A DNA stretch of 64,000 nucleotides from an uncultured Clostridia bacterium (GTDB lineage Bacteria; Bacillota; Clostridia; Christensenellales; Borkfalkiaceae). Within the stretch, counting starts at the first letter, position 1. Each line of letters begins with the position of its first letter. The translations under genes and the position numbers were made by a program. Shown here in pieces: positions 9,647 to 18,290 of the stretch. The DNA lies in contig CALVPT010000006.1 of assembly GCA_944354125.1 (NCBI GenBank), positions 1 through 64,000 on the forward strand, written 5' to 3'. The notes under the pieces were generated by a model. That model was not told the origin of the DNA and searched no databases. It saw only the letters and a list, made by a program, of their open reading frames with translations.

Positions 9647-10666
9647 TTACTTGCTGTACTTCTTGTATTCTGCAAGGAGCAGTCCTATTACGCCGTCGAC
9701 GTTGAGATTGTCGTTGATGGCGGTGTAGTTAACCTTTATCCTGTGTCTTAATACGGGGTATGCGAGGGTGTTGATATCCTCATACGACACGTTGTAGTTG
9801 CCGTTCATGAGCGCCCTTACCTTTGCCGCCGTGATGAGCGCCTGCGCCGCACGGGGGGATGCGCCGTACTTTATGTACTTTTTAGCCGTGTCCGACGTAT
9901 CCTTGAGTTCGGGATGGGTGCCGGATACGAGGTTGACGGTGTATCTGAGCACGTCCTCAGCAACGGGAACGGTCTTTGCAAGCTCCCTCATTTCGAGTAC
10001 CGTGGGGCCGTCGATTACCGCCATAGCCGTCTCGTCCATGGTTATCTGCGTCATGTTGACGATGTCTGCAAGTTCTTCAACCGAGGGGAACTCGACTATG
10101 AGCTTGAACATGAATCTGTCCATCTGCGCCTCGGGCAGAGGATAGGTACCGTCCTGCTCTATGGGGTTCTCGGTTGCCATGACGAAGAAGGGCTCCGAAA
10201 GGGTATAGGTCTGCTTTGCGATTGTCACCTTGTGCTCCTGCATGACCTCGAGCATGGCCGACTGGGTCTTGGGCGTAGCACGGTTGATTTCGTCCGCAAG
10301 CACGAGGTTCGCAAAGATGGGACCCTTGTTGAACACCGTTCTCATTCTGCCTTCGGCATCCTTTTCGATTACGTTGGTACCCGTAACGTCCGAGGGCATG
10401 AGGTCGGGCGTGAACTGAATTCTCGAGAAGGGCAGCTCGAGCGCCTTGCCGAGCGACCTTACGAGACGGGTCTTGCCGACGCCGGGCACGCCCTCGAGGA
10501 GGACGTTGCCGCCCGCAACAATTGCAATGAGCACGTTGTCTATGATTTCCTTCTGACCGACGACGTCCTTTGCAAGTTCTTCCTTGACCTTTGCAATCGA
10601 ATGGCTGAAGGACTTGACCCTTTCAACGCTTTCGTCGCTTACTTCAACTTTTTCCGTTCTTTTCAT
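9647..10666 (-). CDS. MoxR family AAA+ ATPase
   Basis: A 339-residue ATPase with Walker A GVPGVGKT (59-66) and Walker B LVLADEINRA (121-130), followed by the MoxR-typical TPKTQSAMLEVMQE and a sensor-1 ATENP. Length and motifs are standard for the MoxR (APE2220/YeaC-like) class, cytoplasmic chaperone-like ATPases that act with VWA proteins in assembling or activating envelope or metal enzymes. A GGAGA lies just before the ATG. It is the second gene of the operon, 78 bp after the 508-residue membrane protein gene. Confidence 0.95.
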   Translation of the reverse strand: MKRTEKVEVSDESVERVKSFSHSIAKVKEELAKDVVGQKEIIDNVLIAIVAGGNVLLEGVPGVGKTRLVRSLGKALELPFSRIQFTPDLMPSDVTGTNVIEKDAEGRMRTVFNKGPIFANLVLADEINRATPKTQSAMLEVMQEHKVTIAKQTYTLSEPFFVMATENPIEQDGTYPLPEAQMDRFMFKLIVEFPSVEELADIVNMTQITMDETAMAVIDGPTVLEMRELAKTVPVAEDVLRYTVNLVSGTHPELKDTSDTAKKYIKYGASPRAAQALITAAKVRALMNGNYNVSYEDINTLAYPVLRHRIKVNYTAINDNLNVDGVIGLLLAEYKKYSK

Positions 10667-10744
10667 AATTTTCTCCGTTGATTTTATATGCGTTTATTTT
10701 TTTATTGTTTATCCGACGGCATTGCCGCCGCTGTTCCCTTTGAT

Positions 10745-12271
10745 TTATTCCTGGTCTTCCTTGATTCCGCCGTAGAGCGCGTCGAAGTACTTTCTTATGT
10801 ACTGCGCCAGCTCGTCGGGGGTATCGCCCGCATTTATGCGCTCCTGAATGGCTGCGTTATACCTGTTGATCAGCTCGCCGTAGGGCACCTTTTCGAGCGT
10901 GTCGGGGTCGAGCACGAGGTCGTCGCTGCCGTAGTTGATTTCGCCCTCGCCGAAGCCGCCGCTGTGGGAGGGACCTTCCTCCCCTTCCTCGTCGCCGCCG
11001 ACGTCGGGAATTACCGTCTCGTTGCTGCCTATCTCGTTGCGCGAGATGCCGAATATCCTGGCTAAGCTGTTCCTTATGTAGTCGTCCATCATGCAGTTAT
11101 ACGACTGCACGACGAGCTGGTCGGTGACGCTCTCCACCATGGCGTTTACCACATTGTCGACCTCAACGAGGAAGAGCTCCAGGCTCATTCCCTGAACGCC
11201 TGACGAGAGATTGGTAAGGCCGGAGATGAAGGTTCTGAACGAATCGTAGAGCGCCGACTGTCCGATTTCGGGCGCGCCGCCCTCGACTATGAGCTTTGCA
11301 TAGAGCGTCTGCGAGAAGTTGCTGAGCACGGGCGTGACCGAGGAGATTGCCGTCATTTCGTCGAACCGGGAGGTGAACTCCTCCGCCCAGCCGTAAATGA
11401 AGTCGTATATCTTCTGGGGCGCCTCGCCATACTTGGCGTTTACCGCATCCATCGTCTGCAAATCCGTGCCGCCCGTCTTGTAGAAGGCGACGCCCTCGAC
11501 GGTTGCCGAGGCGAGGGACATAAGAGAATCGTCCGACGCTATCGCCGTATATACCGACAGATAGTCGTTCTGCGCCGCAACCAGACCGTCTATGAGCTTT
11601 ACCGCCGATATGACGGCATCCTTCATGACGCTCTGGGTGGTAGTTTCCTCAAGTTTATCGACAAGCCCGTTGAGCACCTCGAGCGAGGGTGTCTTTATTC
11701 CGTCCGCAAGTTCCGAGCCCTCTACGTCCCTTATCAGGCTTAAAAGCGCCGTCTTCTGCGTTTCGGTTATGTCGTAAGCGGGGTCGGTGGGACCGACGTC
11801 GCCGCTCTTGGTCATGGGGGTCAGCATGCCGCCGACGAACATCGCCGCCGCAAGCACGGGAATGAATGCAAACTTTAAAAGTCCCCTGACGTCTATGCGC
11901 TTTTTTGCAACGCTGCCCAGCGCCTCGTCCGCCTGCTCCCTCTGCAGAAGAACCATCCTGGAGGGGTTTTCGGCAGTCGAATATTCGACCATGGTCTGAA
12001 CCTTTTCGCCGAGAGCAAAGTCCCTGTCCAGCTTTTTGGCTATCTTCTTGTCCGAGGGCATGGCGATAAAGAAAGCGCCCGTACCCGTCAGCGCCGCCGT
12101 GACCAGTCCTATTGCAAGGTAGATTGCCCAGTGCAGCTCTATGCCTGCGAGCCTAAGCGCGAGCAATACCGCGCCGACGACCAAAAGTCCCAGGCAGATG
12201 CCGACTATTCCGCCGACAACCGCCGAAATAATTTTAAATTTTCTCTTGACGACTGAAAAATTTTCGGTCAT
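10745..12271 (-). CDS. membrane protein heading the MoxR operon
   Basis: A 508-residue protein with two adjacent hydrophobic helices near the N-terminus (about 13-40 and 47-70) and a third at about 132-150, separated by a cytoplasmic-looking charged segment. The remaining 350 residues are largely helical and extracytoplasmic by prediction, ending in an acidic Gly/Ser-rich linker and a short helical tail. It resembles in layout the DUF4175-like proteins that sometimes precede MoxR genes, but sequence identity to that family cannot be judged by eye. GGAGG lies 8 nt before ATG. As first gene of the operon it is probably a scaffold or client of the MoxR/VWA machinery; this is inference. Confidence 0.72.
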   Translation of the reverse strand: MTENFSVVKRKFKIISAVVGGIVGICLGLLVVGAVLLALRLAGIELHWAIYLAIGLVTAALTGTGAFFIAMPSDKKIAKKLDRDFALGEKVQTMVEYSTAENPSRMVLLQREQADEALGSVAKKRIDVRGLLKFAFIPVLAAAMFVGGMLTPMTKSGDVGPTDPAYDITETQKTALLSLIRDVEGSELADGIKTPSLEVLNGLVDKLEETTTQSVMKDAVISAVKLIDGLVAAQNDYLSVYTAIASDDSLMSLASATVEGVAFYKTGGTDLQTMDAVNAKYGEAPQKIYDFIYGWAEEFTSRFDEMTAISSVTPVLSNFSQTLYAKLIVEGGAPEIGQSALYDSFRTFISGLTNLSSGVQGMSLELFLVEVDNVVNAMVESVTDQLVVQSYNCMMDDYIRNSLARIFGISRNEIGSNETVIPDVGGDEEGEEGPSHSGGFGEGEINYGSDDLVLDPDTLEKVPYGELINRYNAAIQERINAGDTPDELAQYIRKYFDALYGGIKEDQE

Positions 12272-12367
12272 AAGTCTGTTCCTCCACAGCGGGCGAAGCC
12301 CGTTTTTCGGTGTATAAAATTACGCATAATCGAGCGTAATTCCGCATATATATCCATTATCTTATTC

Positions 12368-12396
12368 ATTTTATCATATCATCAGACAAAACGCAA
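12368..12396 (-). promoter_or_regulatory. candidate promoter of the MoxR operon
   Basis: On the minus strand TTGCGT, 17 nt, TAAAAT lies about 100 bp before the first gene. The -35 match is weak. The surrounding 12272-12500 is AT-rich and holds no gene. A small GC hairpin (about 12289-12305) sits just before the ribosome binding site of the first gene. Confidence 0.35.
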
Positions 12397-12520
12397 ATGT
12401 ATACGGGACACTTTTACAATATCAAAGATAAGCATTTCTAATATTTATATAAATCTCCGCTTAAATTTCCGCTTATTCAATCGGCGCGGCGCGCCTCGAT
12501 TGACAAATTATGCCTAACGA

Positions 12521-12567
12521 GGAAGCCGCAGGCAACCGCATAATGTATGCGATTGCCTGCGGCTTCC
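12521..12567 (-). terminator. hairpin after the Sfp gene
   Basis: A 15-bp perfect inverted repeat (12521-12535 with 12553-12567), 25 bp beyond the phosphopantetheinyl transferase stop. The better T-run (ATTTTT) is on the plus-strand side, where no gene ends, while the minus-strand side is poor in U. It probably acts as the minus-strand terminator or a bidirectional barrier. Confidence 0.45.
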
Positions 12568-12591
12568 ATTTTTGTTATATCCGTACGGCAT

Positions 12592-13227
12592 TTACAGAAT
12601 TTCTCTCTCAATTCCTGCAGGCGGCTCGCCCGTAAAGGCGCACGCCGCCGCATAATCGCCGAGACAAATGTTAACGACGGAAACTCCCGTGTCTTCTCCG
12701 CAGAGCAGTATCCGTCCGTCTCCGTCCGTCCCTATGTCCGAAAGGCGGCGGCCAAGTCCCTCGCCCGTCAGTTTTACATAGCTTTCCTTAACCGTCCAGG
12801 CGCGGTAAAAATATTCCGTCGCCTCTCTGCCGTCGAGAGCGCGCATGGCGGCAAGTTCGGAACAGGTCAGCACTCTCTTTAAAATGCGCCCGTCAAAGGG
12901 GCGCATGAGCTGAATATCGCACCCCGCCTCGCCGTCGGACAGCGCGCACAGCGCATATTTCCCCGAATGGGAAATACTGAAAAAGGGCAACGCGCCGTCC
13001 GAAAAGCGCGGCTTGCCGTCCTTTGAAAGCGCCCATTCGCCCATGGCAAAGCCGTTCTTTGCCATCGCTGCGGCAAGCAGGGAATAAGCTCCCAGACTAA
13101 GCCTGGCCGCACCTCCCGAAAGGGCGTCGACCTTGCGCCGCCTCGCCTCGTCGGCGCGCGCATAATACGCATCGAACAGCGCCCTGTCCTTAAGCCTGTC
13201 GCAGTCGGCGATATACAGTTTTACCAT
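12592..13227 (-). CDS. 4'-phosphopantetheinyl transferase, Sfp type
   Basis: A 211-residue enzyme expected to transfer the phosphopantetheine arm of CoA to a Ser of carrier proteins. Diagnostic motifs are present: GKP (71-73), SISHS (84-88), the Mg-binding GCDIQ with Asp104, and WTVKES (144-149) with the catalytic Glu/Lys. The size suits the Sfp/Gsp class rather than the shorter AcpS. It follows a lipoprotein gene by 18 bp in the same transcript. No polyketide or peptide synthetase is in the window, so it may serve fatty-acid ACP or distant clusters. Confidence 0.9.
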   Translation of the reverse strand: MVKLYIADCDRLKDRALFDAYYARADEARRRKVDALSGGAARLSLGAYSLLAAAMAKNGFAMGEWALSKDGKPRFSDGALPFFSISHSGKYALCALSDGEAGCDIQLMRPFDGRILKRVLTCSELAAMRALDGREATEYFYRAWTVKESYVKLTGEGLGRRLSDIGTDGDGRILLCGEDTGVSVVNICLGDYAAACAFTGEPPAGIEREIL

Positions 13228-13245
13228 GCGCCCCTCCTTCCGCCG

Positions 13246-14859
13246 TCAGCGCGCGGCGGCATCATTATTTTCAATGCCGACAAAGACGACCTCCCGTCTA
13301 AATACGGATATGCTCCCGTCCTCCGCGCGCACATCCGCCTCGATTATTACCGTAAGACGGCTGCCCGCGTCGAGCTGGAGAGGATAATCGTCCGTAATCG
13401 CAACGTTTGACCCTCCCGAACGGACGAGCATGCGCCAGCCTGCGACCTCGCCCGAGGTTGCCGCTACACATAAGATGCGTGGCGATATGCCTACGGGCGA
13501 ATTCACCTTGCAGGGAATAAAAAATATGCCGTCTTTTATGTATCCGCCCGTCGCCGCCTCCTCATTCAGCCCTATTTCGATTAGCTCGGGCGCGACGGTT
13601 ACCGTATAGGTACACACCATTTCGCCATAGCTTACCGTGATAATCTGCTCGCCGACCGCGGAGGCGTCATAGCCCGAAAAGTTTACCTGCGACGATATCA
13701 GCCGACGGGCATGGCGCGCCTGCGCACGGCAAACATAGTCGCCGTATACCTCTACCCCGTCGGACGAGAACGCCTCGCCATAGGCATATGAAAGTTTTGC
13801 GCCGTCGGTTACCACCTCTATACCGCAAAGTTCTTCCTCGTCGCTCGGGAAAATATCCTCTTTACCCTCCGCCGCTCCGTCCGAAGAGAGGGCGTAAAGC
13901 AGACATCCGCTGCCGAAATTGATGCGATAGACCCCTGCATATGCCGCAACGAACGTCGCTTCCTGCCGTCCGGGCTGTACAAAATTGTTGAGCTTTTTCC
14001 CGTCCGAAGAGACCATGCATACAGCCGTGCCGACGTCCGAACTCAAAAAGAGCGTTATCTCCGTCCTGCCGTAACATTCGAACGTTATTCCGTTTTCGTA
14101 GTCCATTTTTGCGGCGCTTTCAAACTCCCTGTCGCCGAACTGCGCGCCTTCCTCGCATATCTGCACTTCGCGAAAGAGGGACATATTACTTTCGTGCGCC
14201 GCGCTTCCGTCGGCGGCCGTGCAGTTCAGCTGCGTGCCGCCCTCATAGCGGTCGAAGTAGACAAAGTGCACCGCTCTGCCCCTTTGGTCGTCGGGTATCT
14301 GCCCGTCATCGCCGTCGGGTCCGACTTCTTCCCCGTCCGAGCCGTCCCCCTCCTCGGAAGGCTGCTCCTGCGGAGGCGACTCCCCGTCGGGTTCATCTGT
14401 TTCTCCGCCCGAAAGAGGAGGTTCCTGCTCACCGTCGGGTTCATCTGTTTCTCCGTCTGAAAGAGGAGGTTCCTGCTCACCGTCGGAAGGCAGTTCTTCG
14501 CCGCCTTGCGCGTCGCCTTCGTCCGTCTGGTCTTCGGGCGCGCGCTCGGTTACCGTCACCTCGCAACAGGCGACTTTACCGTCCGCAAAGGCGCATATGG
14601 TGGCTTTGCCCTCGGCATATGCCGTGACCAATCCGTCCTCCACCCCTGCAACCGAGTCGTCCGAGCTCGACCAGGTTATCTCTACAACCTCCGCCGAAGT
14701 GACCTCCGCCACGAGGGCATAACTTTGTCCGCAGGTCAAAGTCAGGCTGTCCCTGTCGAGCTGAATATATCTCGCTCCGCCAGACGCAGAACAGGCGGCA
14801 AGTACAGCCGCAAATGCGCACAATAAGCCCGTTATGAGCGCGGCAAAAGCCCTCTTCAT
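13246..14859 (-). CDS. lipoprotein with Ig-like domains
   Basis: A 537-residue lipoprotein (lipobox LAAC, Cys23). A BIG2-type Ig-like domain spans about 28-105 (start QLDRDSLTLTCGQ, end CEVTV). It is followed by a Pro/Glu/Asp-rich linker of repeated 16-residue units (GEQEPPLSDGETDEPD) and a region of unknown fold. A second Ig-like domain (Big_3 type, opening VVTDGAKLSYAYGEAF) and a third beta domain follow. The start at 14859 is chosen because it gives a proper signal peptide and has GGAGG 6 nt upstream; a longer frame to 14922 lacks both and overlaps the promoter. It is probably displayed on the cell surface; ligand unknown. Confidence 0.8.
   Translation of the reverse strand: MKRAFAALITGLLCAFAAVLAACSASGGARYIQLDRDSLTLTCGQSYALVAEVTSAEVVEITWSSSDDSVAGVEDGLVTAYAEGKATICAFADGKVACCEVTVTERAPEDQTDEGDAQGGEELPSDGEQEPPLSDGETDEPDGEQEPPLSGGETDEPDGESPPQEQPSEEGDGSDGEEVGPDGDDGQIPDDQRGRAVHFVYFDRYEGGTQLNCTAADGSAAHESNMSLFREVQICEEGAQFGDREFESAAKMDYENGITFECYGRTEITLFLSSDVGTAVCMVSSDGKKLNNFVQPGRQEATFVAAYAGVYRINFGSGCLLYALSSDGAAEGKEDIFPSDEEELCGIEVVTDGAKLSYAYGEAFSSDGVEVYGDYVCRAQARHARRLISSQVNFSGYDASAVGEQIITVSYGEMVCTYTVTVAPELIEIGLNEEAATGGYIKDGIFFIPCKVNSPVGISPRILCVAATSGEVAGWRMLVRSGGSNVAITDDYPLQLDAGSRLTVIIEADVRAEDGSISVFRREVVFVGIENNDAAAR
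14384..14486 (-). repeat. 48-bp in-frame tandem repeat
   Basis: Two nearly identical 48-bp units start at 14384 and 14432, and a third begins at 14480 and decays. Each encodes one 16-residue acidic Pro-rich linker unit of the lipoprotein. Copy number could vary between strains by slippage. Confidence 0.85.
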
Positions 14860-14893
14860 TCTGCCCTCCACGAAAAAATGACTGTCTAGCTTA

Positions 14894-14922
14894 ATTATAA
14901 TGCAGAGCGGCAAAAATGTCAA
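14894..14922 (-). promoter_or_regulatory. sigma-A promoter of the Ig-like lipoprotein gene
   Basis: Minus strand TTGACA (14917-14922), 17-nt spacer, TATAAT (14894-14899): a perfect consensus, about 35 bp before the start codon. Confidence 0.88.
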
Positions 14923-14960
14923 TAATGCGCGGCAGGCGTACGCCGTTTCGGGTCAAAACA

Positions 14961-14993
14961 GGGGCGGAGTCCGCCTTTTGCGGACTCCGCCCC
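14961..14993 (-). terminator. intrinsic terminator after rseP
   Basis: A 14-bp GC-rich perfect stem (14961-14974 with 14980-14993) followed on the minus strand by TGTTTTGA, 40 bp past the rseP stop codon. Confidence 0.75.
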
Positions 14994-15033
14994 CTTCCAT
15001 ATATTTTATGTTATCGTCCGCACTTTGCCGCCG

Positions 15034-16152
15034 TCAGCACCGCACAAACTGCAGAAGGTCGACCATGACGGCAAAGCCGAGGATTAAAATCAGTCCGGCG
15101 AAGTGTATCGCCGCCTCCACCTTGCGCGGCACGGGCTTTCTGAAAATCCACTCGATAAGGCAGAAAATAACCTTGCTGCCGTCGAGCGCAGGTATGGGCA
15201 ACAGGTTGAATACGGCGAGATTGACGCCAATATATGCCGCTATCGTCAGAAAACTCTGCGCGCCCTGCGCCGCCATTTCGCTGGTCAGCTTGATAGTCGT
15301 TATGGGGCCGCCTATGGTATCCAGCCCGAGCGAACCCGTCAGAAGTTCGCCCAGCACCCGAAATATAGTGCCTGCCATTCGCCACGTATAGCCGAACGAA
15401 CAGCCTAAAGTCTCCCAAAACCCGAGCGGACATTGCTCGGCGGAGAGGTCCCAGTAAAGATTGCCGTCCTCGGCGGCATACGTACCCGCGCCGAGAGCGC
15501 GCCATATTCTGCTGGTGTCCGAATAGTTCTCGAAATTGCAGTCGACGCGCATTTTTACCTGACGCTCGACGGTATTACCGTCCTCGTCTATGACGGTAAT
15601 CAGCGCGATATCCCCCTCGCTCTTGCCCTTGAGCGCGGCAATGAGGTCGGTGGAGAGATATATTCTCCTGCCCTCCGCCGCGACTATCACGTCGCCGTCA
15701 GACAGACAATACTGACAAGTTTGCCCCTCTTCGACGCTGACGGAGTTTACTTTATACGCCGTAAGCCCGAAACAAGCCATGCAGATTGCGGCAAACACGA
15801 GCGCGGTGAGATAGTTCATCAGCGCGCCCGAAACGAGCACGATTATCCTCTTCCACGGCGGCTGGTTGTTGAAGGCGGCAGGATCGCCGTCCTCCTCGTC
15901 CTCGCCCTCGAAGGCGCAGTATCCGCCGAGCGGAATGGCGCGCACCGAAAAATATGTGCCGTGCTTTCTGCCCTTTATCCGAAGGAGTTTAGGCCCGAAG
16001 CCTATCGCAAACTCCTCTATCTTAAAGCCGAGCGCTCTGCCCGAAATATAGTGACCGAATTCGTGCACGGTTATCATTACCAGCAGAATGACGATCGCCA
16101 ATATGACCGACCACACGGTGTTCCATGCGCCTGAGGCAAGTAGTAATGTCAT
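15034..16152 (-). CDS. rseP: site-2 membrane metalloprotease RseP
   Basis: A 372-residue intramembrane zinc protease of the M50 family. The zinc-binding HEFGH (residues 30-34) lies in the first long hydrophobic stretch. A PDZ-like domain occupies about 130-200, and the second active-site motif NLLPIPALDG lies near 316-325. In Bacillota this enzyme (RasP/RseP) cuts anti-sigma factors and leftover signal peptides within the membrane. The start overlaps the dxr stop by one base (TAATG), so translation is coupled. The dxr-rseP pairing is conserved in Bacillota. Confidence 0.95.
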   Translation of the reverse strand: MTLLLASGAWNTVWSVILAIVILLVMITVHEFGHYISGRALGFKIEEFAIGFGPKLLRIKGRKHGTYFSVRAIPLGGYCAFEGEDEEDGDPAAFNNQPPWKRIIVLVSGALMNYLTALVFAAICMACFGLTAYKVNSVSVEEGQTCQYCLSDGDVIVAAEGRRIYLSTDLIAALKGKSEGDIALITVIDEDGNTVERQVKMRVDCNFENYSDTSRIWRALGAGTYAAEDGNLYWDLSAEQCPLGFWETLGCSFGYTWRMAGTIFRVLGELLTGSLGLDTIGGPITTIKLTSEMAAQGAQSFLTIAAYIGVNLAVFNLLPIPALDGSKVIFCLIEWIFRKPVPRKVEAAIHFAGLILILGFAVMVDLLQFVRC

Positions 16153-17285
16153 TATACCCCTTTAATGTGCCGCGCGGCAAGCCTTCGGGCAGCGCCGTCC
16201 GCCTCGCATAGCTGAGAGTAGCTCTCCGCACGCGCATAGGGCGTAGCCGCGACGACATCCGCGGAAATTTCATAAATATCTGTAAAGCCTATGGAGTCCC
16301 TGAGAAACGCCCCTACGGCGATTTCGCTCGCCGCGTTGAGAACGGTCGGCATTATTCCGCCCCTCCTGCCGCACTCCAGCGCCAGGTCGTACATGGGGTA
16401 CTGTCCCCTTTCCAGCGGCATGAAATCGAGCGAGAACGCCCGCGTGAAATCCATCTTCGCTACGCCTGAGCGGCACCTCCCGGGATAGGTCAGCGCAAGC
16501 TGTATGGGCAGCTCCATCGAGGGATTGGACAGCTGCGCGAGCACCGCTCCGTCGGCAAATTCGACCATGGAATGCACTAGGCTCTGCGGCTGAATTACCG
16601 CCTTTATCCTGGAATAGGGTGCATTGTAGAGGTGATGCGCCTCTATTATCTCGTACCCCTTATTGAGGAGGGTTGCCGAATCTACGGTTATCTTGGCGCC
16701 CATCTTCCACGTGGGATGGCGGAGCGCGTCCGCCGCCTTCACTTCCTTTAAATCGGCAAACTTTCTGCCCCTGAACGGGCCGCCGCTCGCCGTGATGATA
16801 AGCCGTTCGAAGGGCGCGCGCCTTTCGAAGTTGAGGCACTGCCAGATTGCCGAATGTTCGCTGTCCACGGGCACAAGCTCGCCGACGAGGGGCATTATTA
16901 TGTCTCCGCCGCAGACGAGCGTCTCCTTGTTGGCAAGCGCCAGCCGCGCGCCCGTTTCAACCGCCTTAAGGCTGTATTTAAGCCCGGCAAAGCCGCCGCA
17001 CGCCACGAACACTATGTCCGCGCCGCACTCGCCGAGCGCCTCCAGCGCGCCGTCCTCGCCCGAGAGCACCTTTGTCTCCCTGGGGGCGATTATCCCCTTT
17101 GCCGCATCCCTGTCCGTGAGGACGGCAAAGCTAGGCTTGAATTCGGCTATCTGGGCGTTGAAGGTCTCCAGCGAGCGGTTGGAGATGAGCGCGCAGAGCG
17201 AAAACTCCCCAGCGCTGCGCCTTACGACGTCGGCGACCTGCCTGCCTATCGAGCCGCAGCTGCCGACAAGTGCAATTTTCTTCAT
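16152..17285 (-). CDS. dxr: 1-deoxy-D-xylulose 5-phosphate reductoisomerase
   Basis: A 377-residue NADPH-dependent enzyme of the MEP isoprenoid pathway, converting DXP to MEP. The nucleotide-binding loop reads GSCGSIG (8-14), with Cys where most homologues have Thr. ANKE and SEHSAIWQ follow, the latter carrying metal and substrate ligands. Length is typical. It lies downstream of cdsA but behind a terminator-like hairpin, and a TATAAT lies only 4 nt before the ATG. It therefore may be reached by read-through or have its own start site. Confidence 0.96.
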   Translation of the reverse strand: MKKIALVGSCGSIGRQVADVVRRSAGEFSLCALISNRSLETFNAQIAEFKPSFAVLTDRDAAKGIIAPRETKVLSGEDGALEALGECGADIVFVACGGFAGLKYSLKAVETGARLALANKETLVCGGDIIMPLVGELVPVDSEHSAIWQCLNFERRAPFERLIITASGGPFRGRKFADLKEVKAADALRHPTWKMGAKITVDSATLLNKGYEIIEAHHLYNAPYSRIKAVIQPQSLVHSMVEFADGAVLAQLSNPSMELPIQLALTYPGRCRSGVAKMDFTRAFSLDFMPLERGQYPMYDLALECGRRGGIMPTVLNAASEIAVGAFLRDSIGFTDIYEISADVVAATPYARAESYSQLCEADGAARRLAARHIKGV

Positions 17286-17321
17286 TTATATTATACCCCG
17301 TAAAATGCTAATAATGTCTGT

Positions 17322-17356
17322 AAAATTAAAAAGTCCCGCTAAAGGCGGGGACTTTT
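17322..17356 (-). terminator. terminator between cdsA and dxr
   Basis: An 11-bp stem with one bulged base (17329-17339 with 17345-17356), followed on the minus strand by TTTTTAATTTTA. It would limit transcription from the pyrH-frr-uppS-cdsA unit into dxr-rseP. Confidence 0.7.
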
Positions 17357-17365
17357 ACGCGATTT

Positions 17366-18277
17366 TCAGTAGATGAGCATAAAGCAGACGACGATTGAAA
17401 CCGAGGCAAACAGCATGCTGTCGAACCTGTCGAGGACGCCGCCGTGGCCGGGCAGAATCTTGCCCATATCCTTTATGTTGCATCCCCTCTTGATGGCGCT
17501 CTCGAACAGATCGCCGAGCTGAGCAAGTATTGCCGTGGGCAGGGCGAAGAGCATTAAAAGCACTATATGCGGCACATTTCCGCTGTAGTTGACTATCTTA
17601 ACGCTGTCGAGGGGGACGTATTCGCAGAATGCCCATACTAGAACGGCCGCAATCAGTCCGCCTATTATGCCGCCTACCGCGCCGATTATTGTCTTGTTGG
17701 GACTGGTGTGGGGGGCGAGCTTATAGGGAATCTTTTTGCCGAGCAGCTTGCCGAAGAAGTAGGCAAACGTATCCACCGCGGGCACGAGCACAAAGAGAAG
17801 CATTATCGCTGGCGTGGAATTATATGCAAGGTGCGCTACGTTCGGGCCTACGCAGGCGAGGACGCCGCAATAGAGTATGCACAGCTCTGCAAGCGCCGTG
17901 CTCCTCAGGCAGCTCTCTTCGAAGTCGAAGACCATCATGGAGGCGGTGACCATCATGCCTATGCTGGTTACCGAAAGCAGGGCGACGAGCGCGACGAACA
18001 CGTCGGCAAACAGTTTGCCGAGGACGAAGGTGGGAATGATGAGAATGCAGGTTATCATTGCAAGCCACCACTGCACCTTGGATATATTGCCCACGGCGCG
18101 CATGAATTCAAATGCGCCGAAGATGGATATCAGCCAGAACAGCACGTCAACGCCCAGGCTGCCCAGGGAAAACGTCGAACCGTCGGAGAACACATAGTCG
18201 GGCACAAAAATCTTGAGCGCTATGATTCCGAGCATTGCGCCGATGTAGAATATTGCGGTTATAATTCTCTGTTTCAT
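17366..18277 (-). CDS. cdsA: phosphatidate cytidylyltransferase
   Basis: A 303-residue polytopic membrane enzyme making CDP-diacylglycerol from phosphatidic acid and CTP, the branch point to phosphatidylglycerol and cardiolipin. The C-terminal signature is complete: SAIKRG, then IKD, then LPGHGGVLDRFD. About eight hydrophobic helices precede it. It is 13 bp after uppS in the classic uppS-cdsA pair. A cardiolipin synthase that uses its downstream products is encoded at 31.5-33.1 kb. Confidence 0.95.
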   Translation of the reverse strand: MKQRIITAIFYIGAMLGIIALKIFVPDYVFSDGSTFSLGSLGVDVLFWLISIFGAFEFMRAVGNISKVQWWLAMITCILIIPTFVLGKLFADVFVALVALLSVTSIGMMVTASMMVFDFEESCLRSTALAELCILYCGVLACVGPNVAHLAYNSTPAIMLLFVLVPAVDTFAYFFGKLLGKKIPYKLAPHTSPNKTIIGAVGGIIGGLIAAVLVWAFCEYVPLDSVKIVNYSGNVPHIVLLMLFALPTAILAQLGDLFESAIKRGCNIKDMGKILPGHGGVLDRFDSMLFASVSIVVCFMLIY

Positions 18278-18290
18278 TCAAATTGCTCCT

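Noticed and set aside
16152..17303. TATAAT 4 nt before the dxr ATG as a leaderless promoter
   Set aside because: The spacing is too short for a transcript including the ATG, and no good -35 box is found at 16-18 nt; left as a remark only.
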